From Bacteroidota bacterium (GTDB taxonomy: Bacteria; Bacteroidota; Bacteroidia; Chitinophagales; Chitinophagaceae), in contig JAFDXG010000008.1 in the NCBI GenBank assembly GCA_018268105.1, forward strand, positions 1-44,893: 44,893 nt of DNA, read 5' to 3'. The position numbers and the translations under genes were made by a program. How positions within the stretch are numbered: position 1 is the stretch's first letter; every line of letters begins with the position of its first letter. The notes beneath the pieces are model-generated. The model made no database searches, was not told the DNA's origin, and was given only the letters and a program-made list of their open reading frames with translations. Positions 1 to 9,400 of this stretch are shown in pieces.

Positions 1-20
1 ATTTTTAATGATTAATATTC

Positions 21-113
21 TAGCAAACTCTGTATTCCTTGTTGCCAAAAGTTCTGTATTATTGTTGCCAAAAGTTCTGTATTCTTAATTGCCAAAAAAA
101 CTACATTCTTATT
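21..113. repeat. Three to four tandem degenerate 23-25 bp repeats at the left end of the island
   Basis: Units start near 41, 64 and 88, with a worn copy at about 21-39. The two best share GTTGCCAAAAGTTCTGTATT. The third reads TTGCCAAAAAAACTACATT. The core TTGTTGCC (39-46 and 62-69; TTAATTGCC at 85-93) recurs in inverted orientation at the integrase-proximal end of the island. The block lies just downstream of the last operon gene. The spacing of about two helical turns and the terminal position suit arm-type binding sites for the integrase or excisionase. That role is inferred. Confidence 0.6.
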
Positions 114-690
114 TGCTGATTACAATACCTAAAGACTGAATCAAATATGTACTTGCAATTTCATACTGCTTTTGTATATAGTATTTAGAAGGCTGAATTT
201 TAAAGATGCCACCAATAACTGCTGACCGAGTAAAGCCATTAAGACTTTGTATTTTTTCATCAATGCGTTTTATCTCGGAAAGAGTAGCAACAATTTGCCC
301 CTCCTTATTGGGCTGTTGCTCATTGATGTCGGCTAACCATTTATATGGATTTTCCTTTAAACTTACATGACCTGAAAAACATGGCTTATAATCAAACTCA
401 AAATAATTTGCATCAGCTACTTCCTTTAATTCGTCTGTATGTTGGGGACTTCTGGATGAGTCAAAGAGTAAATATCCATCCTTGATATTTATATCGTTTT
501 GCAATATCCCAGGAAAGGATCTTTCTAATGAATGAGTGATATTAGAAAGAGGGTTTCTTTGTTCTATCGTAAAATGAGCTAAACCTGCCTTATCCGTCTT
601 TTTAAACTCAATTGTAAAAGGTTCAGAATACTGGTTAACGAATATTTCCTGAGCTTTTATAAATGCTTTCCAGCTGTTAATTGTTGACAT
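109..690 (-). CDS. Hypothetical 193-aa protein, last gene of the Argonaute operon
   Basis: I do not recognise a family. The protein is soluble-looking, with no signal peptide, membrane segment or obvious catalytic motif. The first half is rich in aromatic and acidic residues, with F/Y-E-F-D-Y around residue 97-101. Residues about 125-155 look like an amphipathic helix (KRIDEKIQSLNGF), followed by a mixed segment ending in hydrophobic ISK. It starts at ATG 690, 30 bp after the Argonaute stop, and is the distal gene of the operon. Its position suggests a partner or accessory subunit of the Argonaute, but it could equally be an unrelated passenger. No nuclease, TIR, SIR2 or transmembrane effector signature of the kinds known beside inactive Argonautes was seen. 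Confidence 0.7.
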   Translation of the reverse strand: MSTINSWKAFIKAQEIFVNQYSEPFTIEFKKTDKAGLAHFTIEQRNPLSNITHSLERSFPGILQNDINIKDGYLLFDSSRSPQHTDELKEVADANYFEFDYKPCFSGHVSLKENPYKWLADINEQQPNKEGQIVATLSEIKRIDEKIQSLNGFTRSAVIGGIFKIQPSKYYIQKQYEIASTYLIQSLGIVISK

Positions 691-720
691 AAACCTTTAG
701 TTTTTTCTTGATTTATCATT

Positions 721-2799
721 TTATAAAAACCAAAGGCTTTCCTGCCCGAAGGGTGATAGTTTTTCATGCTGAAAGTAGGGGTAGATTTCTGCCACCATTT
801 CAGGGTATTTGATGGTAACCGGCAAGCTCTGTTGATTGGTGCTTTTCCAATACATTCTGCTGAACTGGTAAACCTGATCTATTAATTGCTCCACCAAATT
901 CATATCATCCAACATGCCTTCAACTGTGCATGACAAGGCAATCTTCACCGGAAAATGATATTCCTTTTGTGCCGGCTTGGCTGCTGCATCGTAACGGGTA
1001 TTGTTGAATAACAGGTATTCCGATTTGCCTACTTTCAGTATTGTGCCACTATACGGCATCAGGTTTTCACTATCCTTTAAATCAAACCCTATGAGTTCCT
1101 TGCTTTCCGTTTTATTGATGGTAACAACAATTACAGGAATATTCAAGCCCAGTGTGTGTAGGGTCTTCAGGATGGGTTCTAATTCCTTTTTACCAATGTC
1201 TTTATAGAAATGAATAATGAGCCTCGAAGCGGTGTAATTAACAGCAATGAACTTAGCCACTGCCTCCCTGATGGAACCTGCAAGACTTATGGTATCATGT
1301 CCTTTAAAACAGTCAAAGCCTTTGAATATACCTTCGTTATTGAAACAGAAAGCTGAACCAACAAATCTTGATTTGCTGGTAACAGAATAGAATGCTCCTA
1401 CACCCACAATCAATTCATTATTGGTTGGACGGTTCAATCTCCAAGGCACACCACCCAATTTTGCCAGCATGGCAATTTCTATGTGTGGTAAAAAGGTATT
1501 GAAAAATGAATTGGGCTTTCCGTTCTTATACAGGTGTTCACTTTTAATCACCTGCGAAAGCACCCCTTCATACAAAAGGATTTCTTTGATTTTATAGTAG
1601 ATGTTCTTTCTTGTTTCGTCCTTCTCCAACTTGGGAACAGGATTAACAAACAAAGCCATGTACTGTGTATCAGGAAGCCACTCTGCATTTTTAACGGCAT
1701 TCTTAATTGTGGCCACTGCGTTTTCTACTGTATCAAATTCAACGTTCTTTGAAATATCTAACTCGAATGGAACTTTGATGTAGTCCTGCATTTTGGGGAA
1801 TGGGAACCGATCATCTTTATAGCCACTATGCAGGTAGCGGTATAATTCTGTAACGGCAGTTGCCTTATCAGCAGCCTGGTATATGAAGAAGAATTTAAAG
1901 TTGCTCGGTTTTTTAGGTAACTGATAAGGGCCTTTGGATTTGAAATCTTTCTTAGGCTCTTTGCCCGTTTTGCCGCCTGCATACAGCAAATCGTTTGATG
2001 TTGAATTAATCACCTTGAACTGGTCAGCTTTGGGTTTATAAAAACCTTCATCCGTTATGGGTATGATGCTGCAGAAAGCATCGTTGTTTAAATACTTGGT
2101 ATAAAAATCATGTAGAATGCTGAGGTACTTCGGATAACGGTTTTTTAAGTCCGGTACATCAAAGGCTATTTCCAAATGAGGTTTGAGTTCATTACTCAGA
2201 ATTGGATAACAATTCTGCGGCTGGTTGATTACTTCTGACGGTCTGTATTTCCATTTATAAATAACACCGTTGCAAACAATCCAATTGTAGAGGTTCGTAT
2301 TGAAGTTGTAAATCTCAGATACAGCCTTTGCAAATACTTTGGTAGTGCCATCATACGAAAGCACCAATTCTGGCTTATCACTCACTCTTCCAAACTGCAC
2401 CTTTATTGTAAACTGGTTGTACACTTTGTATTTGGCAGTGCTTTTATCGGGGTTGTGAAACCACACTTCTGTTTCACTGGTGAAATTTTCGTGCATGATG
2501 TCTGCAATACCTTCAAAGTAATTTCTAATGAGGTAGCGGTAATAGTGGTTGGCAAACCTTGTAGAAACTGATAAATCAATATCCAATTCTATTGCACCTT
2601 CTTTTGCCGGTTGAAAATCGGTGTATAGCTTTTGTAATTCCAGTAATTCTAATGGAGTGAACTTATCATCAAGAAGCCCTTGCAAATCATCTTTGAACAC
2701 AGGAAAACAACCTTCCTGCTTTTGCTTGTAAAAGGCAAATGTTTGTTTCCCTGCTGGCGGGTTAAACGGGATGATATTTAAGAGTAATTCTTGCTGCAT
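721..2799 (-). CDS. Prokaryotic Argonaute (PIWI domain), predicted catalytically inactive
   Basis: This is a 692-aa Argonaute-like protein. Residues about 385-455 look like the MID domain: the 5'-guide pocket signature is recognisable as Y401/K405, Q416, N434 and K447 of the AKLGG stretch. The PIWI domain runs from about 460 to the end. It includes LIVGVGAF (463-470), the H530 strand, the VYQFSRMYWKS...P.TIKY segment (643-665) and the hydrophobic terminus LWFL typical of Argonautes. The first catalytic Asp of the DEDX tetrad is replaced by Gly468. The strand LIIHFYKD (527-534) lacks the usual RDG Asp, and the fourth position appears to be E667. The N-terminal half may hold a reduced PAZ-like region. 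Length and features fit an inactive long-B-like pAgo better than a short one. It follows the helicase gene by 7 bp, implying co-translation. Such proteins normally use a guide to find invading nucleic acid and leave killing to a partner. Confidence 0.87.
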   Translation of the reverse strand: MQQELLLNIIPFNPPAGKQTFAFYKQKQEGCFPVFKDDLQGLLDDKFTPLELLELQKLYTDFQPAKEGAIELDIDLSVSTRFANHYYRYLIRNYFEGIADIMHENFTSETEVWFHNPDKSTAKYKVYNQFTIKVQFGRVSDKPELVLSYDGTTKVFAKAVSEIYNFNTNLYNWIVCNGVIYKWKYRPSEVINQPQNCYPILSNELKPHLEIAFDVPDLKNRYPKYLSILHDFYTKYLNNDAFCSIIPITDEGFYKPKADQFKVINSTSNDLLYAGGKTGKEPKKDFKSKGPYQLPKKPSNFKFFFIYQAADKATAVTELYRYLHSGYKDDRFPFPKMQDYIKVPFELDISKNVEFDTVENAVATIKNAVKNAEWLPDTQYMALFVNPVPKLEKDETRKNIYYKIKEILLYEGVLSQVIKSEHLYKNGKPNSFFNTFLPHIEIAMLAKLGGVPWRLNRPTNNELIVGVGAFYSVTSKSRFVGSAFCFNNEGIFKGFDCFKGHDTISLAGSIREAVAKFIAVNYTASRLIIHFYKDIGKKELEPILKTLHTLGLNIPVIVVTINKTESKELIGFDLKDSENLMPYSGTILKVGKSEYLLFNNTRYDAAAKPAQKEYHFPVKIALSCTVEGMLDDMNLVEQLIDQVYQFSRMYWKSTNQQSLPVTIKYPEMVAEIYPYFQHEKLSPFGQESLWFL

Positions 2800-2806
2800 A
2801 GTTTGT

Positions 2807-5800
2807 TTAATCCATTGTTATTTTAAATGTGGTTTTCAATATTTCGGCAATCTGTTTTGTTTGATCCGGTCCTTCATAGGTTACCAATAATTGACCAGGG
2901 AAATGTTCGGCATACCATTTCTGTTTTGTTTCCCAATGGTTTTTGTATTCGGGTAAGTCTAAGTGGCCAACATGCTCCCAGAAATATTCTGTGCCTTGCC
3001 AACGGATAGTAAAATCGGGGAGGTACATAGAACCATTCGTTGCAAATTTTGGCACTTCGTATTCAAACGGAATGTTTTTCAGTTGCAGGATATTTGCAAT
3101 GTTCATTTCGGATTTAGACCGAACAAAATATTTTGAGAGTGTTGCAATTACCTTTTGGTCTTCGTACCAATTGGATGATAAGGCAAAAAGCAAATCTGGC
3201 AATGGTTCAAATTCAAATATGGAAGAATTGATTTTACGGATGTTTGACTTTTCAATCTTGCTTAATTCAATAAAGGTGGTTACATCCTCCTGGGCAAAAA
3301 TGGTAAGATGCTTTTGAGCCCTTGTAACTGCTGTGTAAAGCAATTCCATTGACATCAGTTGACTGCTTTTCTTTGGCAGAATGAAGTAGACCCTGTTAAA
3401 CTCACTGCCCTGTGCCTTATGCACTGAAATAACGTAGCCTAACTCAATATTTTCCTCCACAGGTTCATTGAACATGATTTTACCATAGTCGTCTTTTCTG
3501 AAACCATAGTTGATGTTGAAATCGTTTCTCCTATCAAATTTTACCTGAAAGTTTTTTAACCTGAAATAAGGTGACCCAGCTTTTGATTTATCAAATGGAT
3601 GAGGGTTTACAAAACCAATCTCACCATTATAAATATCAAGTTTTACATTCTTTCTTTCATTCCAGCTATATGCACTGATAGGGTTAGACTTTGGCCGGTT
3701 CCTGAACTGAATAACTTTATCGTATAAAGCAATCCCGTCAAGCTGTCCTTTTTTAGCCTGATAGCCGTTAAGCAGTTCCTGAAAGAAAGTATTCAAATAA
3801 TCTGTACCGTAAAACTCCCCTCTGAATGGTGAAAGTATTTGCAAATAGGTGGGGTCGGGATAATCATTGGTAAGCCTGATGGCTTTGCCCCAAATGTTGT
3901 AAAACTTACCCGTTTCGGCTTCCTCTCCTGTTTCTGCTTCCAGGTCTTTAATGATGATTGATTTAAGCATTAACTCCAAATCATCCATGTCTTTCCAGTA
4001 ATGCACTGAAAGATCTTTGTCAATTACACCGCCTTGCTGAACTTTTTTAAGTATCTGTTCTTGCTTTGCTTTATCAAATTGTTCCTCTGATTGTTTTTCC
4101 TGAATGAATATTTCTGCTAATTCCAGAATGCCGTTACCATCGCCTTTGGCTTTGTTCTCTAACTGGCGAACATTTATATCCAGCTTACCCAAATTATCGT
4201 TACTGGATTTTTTCATCCACTCAATTACATCAGAAAATACTTTCCCCCGGCCAATTGGCGGTAACTGATTTGGATCACCAACTAAAATCAAACGCTGTAC
4301 GCTATTCCAGTTTATACTTCTGAATAAGGTGGCGAAGAGGGATAAATCAATCATTGAACATTCATCAATGATTAATGTGGTGATGGAACCGTCCACTTTA
4401 CCGCCTTTGCGTTTAAAGGTGAAGTTCTCATTGAGCCATGCTCTGTTTGGATTTGCCAAAAAGGAATGTATAGTAGATGCCGTTTTACCAGTCTTTTCTT
4501 TTATCCGTTCTGAAGCCTTGCCCGTTGGTGCTAAGAGTATTATACCAGTTCCTGCACCGTGGGCTTTTTCAATACTCTTTATAATGGATTTTAGAATGGT
4601 TGTTTTACCTGTACCGGCTGCACCTGCAATTACACATACTGGTTTAGTAAATACCTTTTGACAAACCTTTGCCTGTCCTCGCAAAGCTGCTTCATATTGC
4701 TCTGGTGCTTTGTTATTTAACGGACTGTTGGAATCTTTAAGCAGGTTGAAAAAAGTATCATCGGTAATCTCTACTTTCAAAGGAATGTTTGCCCGTTGCT
4801 GCAATTCATTCATTACTGATTCAATCAGCCGTTCATCTTCATGTACTTCATTCAGGTATAAATAATTTTCATCATTATACTTTCTGAACTTCACCGCTTC
4901 TTCAATAAAGTCAGCATCTACATCAAAGTACTTAGGTGTGAACTGGTGGTTCTTCCAATCAGGCAAGTAGCTAAGTTTATTATTGATGTGAAAGAGAGCT
5001 TTTGTTTGCGATACAAAAGAATGTACTGTTTCCCTTTTCAAAACATCTACACATAATGCCCTGAATCTTTCTGCTGCATTTTTTGGATACAGAATGTCAA
5101 TACCTAAATCAGGGTTAGGAATTATACCATGATCTATTGAATGGAAAGAAATAATATCATCCACATCATCCCCTACATATTGCTCACAAAGCAGGTAAGG
5201 GTTTTCAATGATTTTCTTTAATGAAGCATGAATACTGTTCTGCTCTCTTTTTACTGAAAGAATATTGGCAATCTGCGTACCTGTTAATGCAAACCTTGTT
5301 AAGCGTTCTAAAAGAATTTCTTTTTCTTCTTCCTCCATCAACTGCCAGTTACGCTTTACCTCTTTCAGCCTTGCAGCCTCAATGGTTATGCCTGGTATAT
5401 CTTTAGCCGAACCAGTAAGGAAATCTTTGATGTTATTGTAGGCAAGTTTATCATGTCCTTTTGCAACCTGCTTTTTGTAATAGTCTATTGCTTCATAAAA
5501 ATCAATATGAGCCAATACTTCCGGCAACCCTGGATATGCACCCCTCTTTTTCCATAATTCTGTAAAAAGTGATAGCAGCCATTTTCTTCTTTCTTCCCAG
5601 TTCTGTGAATCATCCCCAATTTCAATCAGGTAGGTAACAATTTCAATAAACCGTTCCACCAATGCCAATGAATCATCATCAGAAACTGGCCGTGTGGCAT
5701 ATTTAAAATTTCGCTGATAATCCGGGACCAATAAAATCCTTTCCAACACTTCCGGCCTATCCATGTACTTATGATAGGGAATTGCAAAGCCTTCGTCAGG

Positions 5801-6436
5801 ATAGTTGGAGGTAACAGGCATCTGCCAAACAAAACCACCTGCATACTTGGCTTTCATTTCATCAGATACACCTTCATAGTAATGAATCTTGCCGACTTTC
5901 TTTAGCTTTGACAATCCTACAATCACATATTTCGGGCTTTCATCTTCGCTGAACGGGTTGCTGTAGTTAGCATAGTAGAAGAGCAGCGACTGCCCTTCTT
6001 TTAAATCACCGAAGTAATCTTTTGCATTTTGTAATCGGGTATCATAATCGTACTTCTGACCTGTACCAGCTTCCCGAACTACATCCTCAGAATACATGCC
6101 TTCGTAATTCCAAATACATACTGTAGATTCAGGAATATCAAGAATGGCAGGTTTAGCTTCTTTGTTAAACCATGCAGGGGGATTAATTTTTGCTTTTGTT
6201 TTTTCACCACCAAATGCATTGATACTAAAACCACATGCAGGAATGCCAGAAGTAAGTGAGCCGCAAGGCTTACCTTTTACATCGGGCTGCATTTCCCAAT
6301 CCAAATCTCTTGCACCTTTTATGTAATCACCTGGATAGGAATGTCTGCCTATGCAATAGGTGTTTTTTTCGGGCTCATCGCAGATGTGACCGTTCCAACC
6401 GTTATTGTGCCAAGCTAATCGAATTGTTATGTGCAT
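2807..6436 (-). CDS. RecD-like SF1 helicase with C-terminal PD-(D/E)XK-like nuclease domain
   Basis: The protein has 1209 residues. The helicase core shows Walker A GAAGTGKT (605-612), the TxGx motif APTGKA (636-641), Walker B DECSM (691-695), GDPNQLPP (720-727), SVHKAQGSEF (1004-1013) and YTAVTRAQ (1034-1041). This is an AAA_30/RecD core with a UvrD_C_2 end. Residues about 1108-1209 resemble a PD-(D/E)XK fold: E1110 in the first helix, LPD1141 on a strand, then WE1154HVG and K1171. The usual ExK appears as E-H-x-G, as in some helicase-linked nuclease domains. The N-terminal 250 residues begin with a striking GWNGHIC...NTYCIG motif (13-30) in a domain I cannot name. Residues 250-590 are helical. 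It is the likely DNA-processing effector of the operon and sits immediately before Argonaute. Whether the nuclease domain is active is unknown. Confidence 0.87.
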   Translation of the reverse strand: MHITIRLAWHNNGWNGHICDEPEKNTYCIGRHSYPGDYIKGARDLDWEMQPDVKGKPCGSLTSGIPACGFSINAFGGEKTKAKINPPAWFNKEAKPAILDIPESTVCIWNYEGMYSEDVVREAGTGQKYDYDTRLQNAKDYFGDLKEGQSLLFYYANYSNPFSEDESPKYVIVGLSKLKKVGKIHYYEGVSDEMKAKYAGGFVWQMPVTSNYPDEGFAIPYHKYMDRPEVLERILLVPDYQRNFKYATRPVSDDDSLALVERFIEIVTYLIEIGDDSQNWEERRKWLLSLFTELWKKRGAYPGLPEVLAHIDFYEAIDYYKKQVAKGHDKLAYNNIKDFLTGSAKDIPGITIEAARLKEVKRNWQLMEEEEKEILLERLTRFALTGTQIANILSVKREQNSIHASLKKIIENPYLLCEQYVGDDVDDIISFHSIDHGIIPNPDLGIDILYPKNAAERFRALCVDVLKRETVHSFVSQTKALFHINNKLSYLPDWKNHQFTPKYFDVDADFIEEAVKFRKYNDENYLYLNEVHEDERLIESVMNELQQRANIPLKVEITDDTFFNLLKDSNSPLNNKAPEQYEAALRGQAKVCQKVFTKPVCVIAGAAGTGKTTILKSIIKSIEKAHGAGTGIILLAPTGKASERIKEKTGKTASTIHSFLANPNRAWLNENFTFKRKGGKVDGSITTLIIDECSMIDLSLFATLFRSINWNSVQRLILVGDPNQLPPIGRGKVFSDVIEWMKKSSNDNLGKLDINVRQLENKAKGDGNGILELAEIFIQEKQSEEQFDKAKQEQILKKVQQGGVIDKDLSVHYWKDMDDLELMLKSIIIKDLEAETGEEAETGKFYNIWGKAIRLTNDYPDPTYLQILSPFRGEFYGTDYLNTFFQELLNGYQAKKGQLDGIALYDKVIQFRNRPKSNPISAYSWNERKNVKLDIYNGEIGFVNPHPFDKSKAGSPYFRLKNFQVKFDRRNDFNINYGFRKDDYGKIMFNEPVEENIELGYVISVHKAQGSEFNRVYFILPKKSSQLMSMELLYTAVTRAQKHLTIFAQEDVTTFIELSKIEKSNIRKINSSIFEFEPLPDLLFALSSNWYEDQKVIATLSKYFVRSKSEMNIANILQLKNIPFEYEVPKFATNGSMYLPDFTIRWQGTEYFWEHVGHLDLPEYKNHWETKQKWYAEHFPGQLLVTYEGPDQTKQIAEILKTTFKITMD

Positions 6437-6482
6437 ATATTTCAGTATTGCTTTCTTTAATTTTGCTATTTATTTGATTGAC

Positions 6483-9400
6483 TCATAAACCATATAATGC
6501 AATACATGCTTCTTCATATTCATTATATGAGCTTAAATTTTTTATAGCAAGCAGTAAAATTCTTCTGCGTCTGCTTAATGCTCCTGAATTAGGGTTAAGT
6601 ACTTCAACAATGGCTGGCGTAGTTGCCTTTAATTGTTGATATTCAGCAATCAAATTCCTTGTCTTTTCAACAACATCCTGATGTGCAGCCTGCATTGCAT
6701 CATAAGGTGGAGTTACACCAAAAGGTAATTTGTGGACATGGCGTTCTCCAAATGCACCTCGAGGTTGAAAATCCTTTATTATTGAACTTATGGCATCACT
6801 ATTTAATAAACCAGTTAAATAAATGGCTTCATCTTCTGTAGTTACTTGAGTCCAATAGACAGTCTGGTCGAGTATCAAACTTGCAGCATCAAAATTTTGA
6901 ATATTAATATATGCAGAACAAACTTTGCCACCACCTGCACCTGTCATTACTATATATCCTGTAGGTGAAATAATCTGCTGTGTGAGTTTCCCTCTTGTGT
7001 CAATTAAAGAGAAGAGAGTGTTTATATTGCCGTTTTGAGGATCAATGGTTCTGCAAATGGAATCAAATGTATTTCTAACAATTGCACCCTTAGCAATTAC
7101 AGCAGCAGTTGATAGAACTTCCCATTCGTTTGCAACATTCTTTTTAATAGGTAACAATGCTTTCTGAAATTCAGCAATGTCGAAAGGTGTAAGCAAATTT
7201 GAAGTTATTACATTAAAGAAAAGGTCTCTTGGCATTATTCTCTGGCCTAATGTAAAATCTTGATGCTTCTTTGCGTCTTTTACTGTGAAAGCAAGATTGC
7301 TTGTTGTTGGATTAATAGATTGAACATCAAAAAGTAGAGGATTTCCTGTAGGGGTAACCTCATAGAAAAGTAAATTTCGAGGCATTATATCTGCACCCTG
7401 TCTAAAATTAGCCGGTACATAAAAGCCAGCATCATCATCTGTTAATTCATTTTCACTCCATGCCGTACGATTGCCTTGTTTATTTTTATAGAAAACAATT
7501 TCGGTGGGTGTTTGATTTTCAAATACTACTTTCCCTGGAAATGGTTCATCAGAATTAACATCAGGCTCGTTCTTGTGTCCAAATAGTATAACTGCATTGT
7601 TTTTGAATACATGTTCTTGAACCTTCCATATTTCGTTTACTTCAAAGGGTACAGCTCTTTTTGAAGTAACAAACTGAAATTTTCTAAAGGGGTTATGGTG
7701 ATGCCCATTTAGTATTGTGTCAGGCACTATACAACCAATTTGTGCATCATCAACTAAATATTGCTGAATAGCATATAGAAGAAAAATCGTTGCAAGTTCA
7801 ATGTGTAAATGTGAAGAGCCTGATGGTTTAATGTCAAAATCTTCCGCCATCTTTTTTAAAATAACTTGATACGGATTATTAGCAACTTTACTCAATGCAA
7901 GCCAAGGTGGATTTGAAACAAGACCATTAAACTGACCTAATACCAAACCAGGTCTGAAACTATTTCTGAGGATATACGCCCATATTCCATTCCTGCCATC
8001 CCTATTTAATGTATCAATTTTAGCAATAAGCTGACTAAAGAAATTAAAAACCTCTTCTGTTTGACTTTCATCAAAATCTACTGATACAGCTGATTTGATG
8101 GCATCTATCTGTGTAATTATATCTTCCCTGCTTACCGATAAGGATGCGTCATTTTGAGACGACACTACTATTCTATACCTAATATCAATTAAACTATCAA
8201 AAAAGTCACGGTACTTAGGCGAAATAAGATAATCAGGTAAATCAATAGAATATTCTGCAATCCTTAATGAATAAACATTTTTATTTTCATCATCAATGTT
8301 ATTTGATATTGGAGTTATTGCAAAAAGTGAATCTGCATGATAAACTGGAATTGAAATTTGAAAGGCACCAAGTGGTTGTATCCAATCCTTTGCTGCTAAG
8401 ACCCAGTTAATCTTTGAGAGCATAACTGCTAATGGATCAATATCGAAACCCGTTATGGATTGAGTGAGAAGATGTATCTGGTTCTCTTTTGTTAAATGGC
8501 TATTCGCAGAAAGTATCCGCTGCTTAGCAATTCCTAATGTTTCTACTATCATTGAACCTGAGCCACAACACATGTCAACAAGCCGCAATGGTTCAGTTGA
8601 GGCTATACCTGATACAACACGAGCTACAAGCTTATGAGAAAGCCAACCGGGTGTCCATTCCTGACCGAGTAACAATCTTTGAGAACGGTTTGCCAACTGA
8701 GCCATTAACTTTCCAAATAAATCTTCACTTGGATTTGAATTAAAATCGTAGGCAACCAAATCTTGTTGAATTGTTCTTGCAATAGGAATTATAGAAGCAA
8801 TATGTGGCTGAGAATTTATCCATCCAAAATAATCATACTCAACAAAATTTATCAACCCCTTATTCTCAAAAAAGCTACCATTAATAATGGAACTGAGTTC
8901 CGTATCATCAGAACTTAGAGCTTTCTTTTCCAAATAATTCGCACATATTAGTTTACCTAAAGTAAGAATATAATATTCGTCAACGTAAGTCTTTAAATCA
9001 AATTGATCTGATCTTCCTTCTTCTCGGAGATAACTAACAAAGCTGCACCACAAATCTGAAATGAGCTTTGCATATTTCGGGTTAGCAGAAAAAGCATTTG
9101 TAACTATTGTAGAAAGTGAAGCAATATGTCCCTGACAAAACCTGCTTTCAAATCCTAAATCTTTAGCAATTGAATATGCTGATACAGGCCGTGCCCCAAT
9201 ACGGCCAAGATATTTTAAAAGAAATCTGGTTAAATCATTAGCTGTTTTTTCTGATACAACAGAGCAATCTATAAATTCAATCTGCTTTAGAATGATATTG
9301 TCTCTGCTACAGGCATCCTGAGGTAATTGAGACAAATCAATCTCATAAGCATACCACCTAACAGTATCAGATAAAATCCCGATAATTAGTTCCGGGTCAT

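Noticed and set aside
40..60. AAGTTCTGTATT in the left repeats as a copy of the mnmE 3' end (AAGTTTTGTATC), i.e. attL
   Set aside because: The match is short and lies in inverted, not direct, orientation relative to the mnmE end at 19490, so it cannot be the other attachment core in this configuration.
21..113. CRISPR array at the left end
   Set aside because: Only three or four degenerate 23-25 bp units lie directly end to end, with no spacers and no cas genes.
721..6436. PIWI-RE system with DinG helicase
   Set aside because: The helicase motifs (DECSM, GDPNQLPP, YTAVTRAQ) are RecD/UvrD-like, not DinG-like, and the PIWI protein shows an ordinary MID signature.
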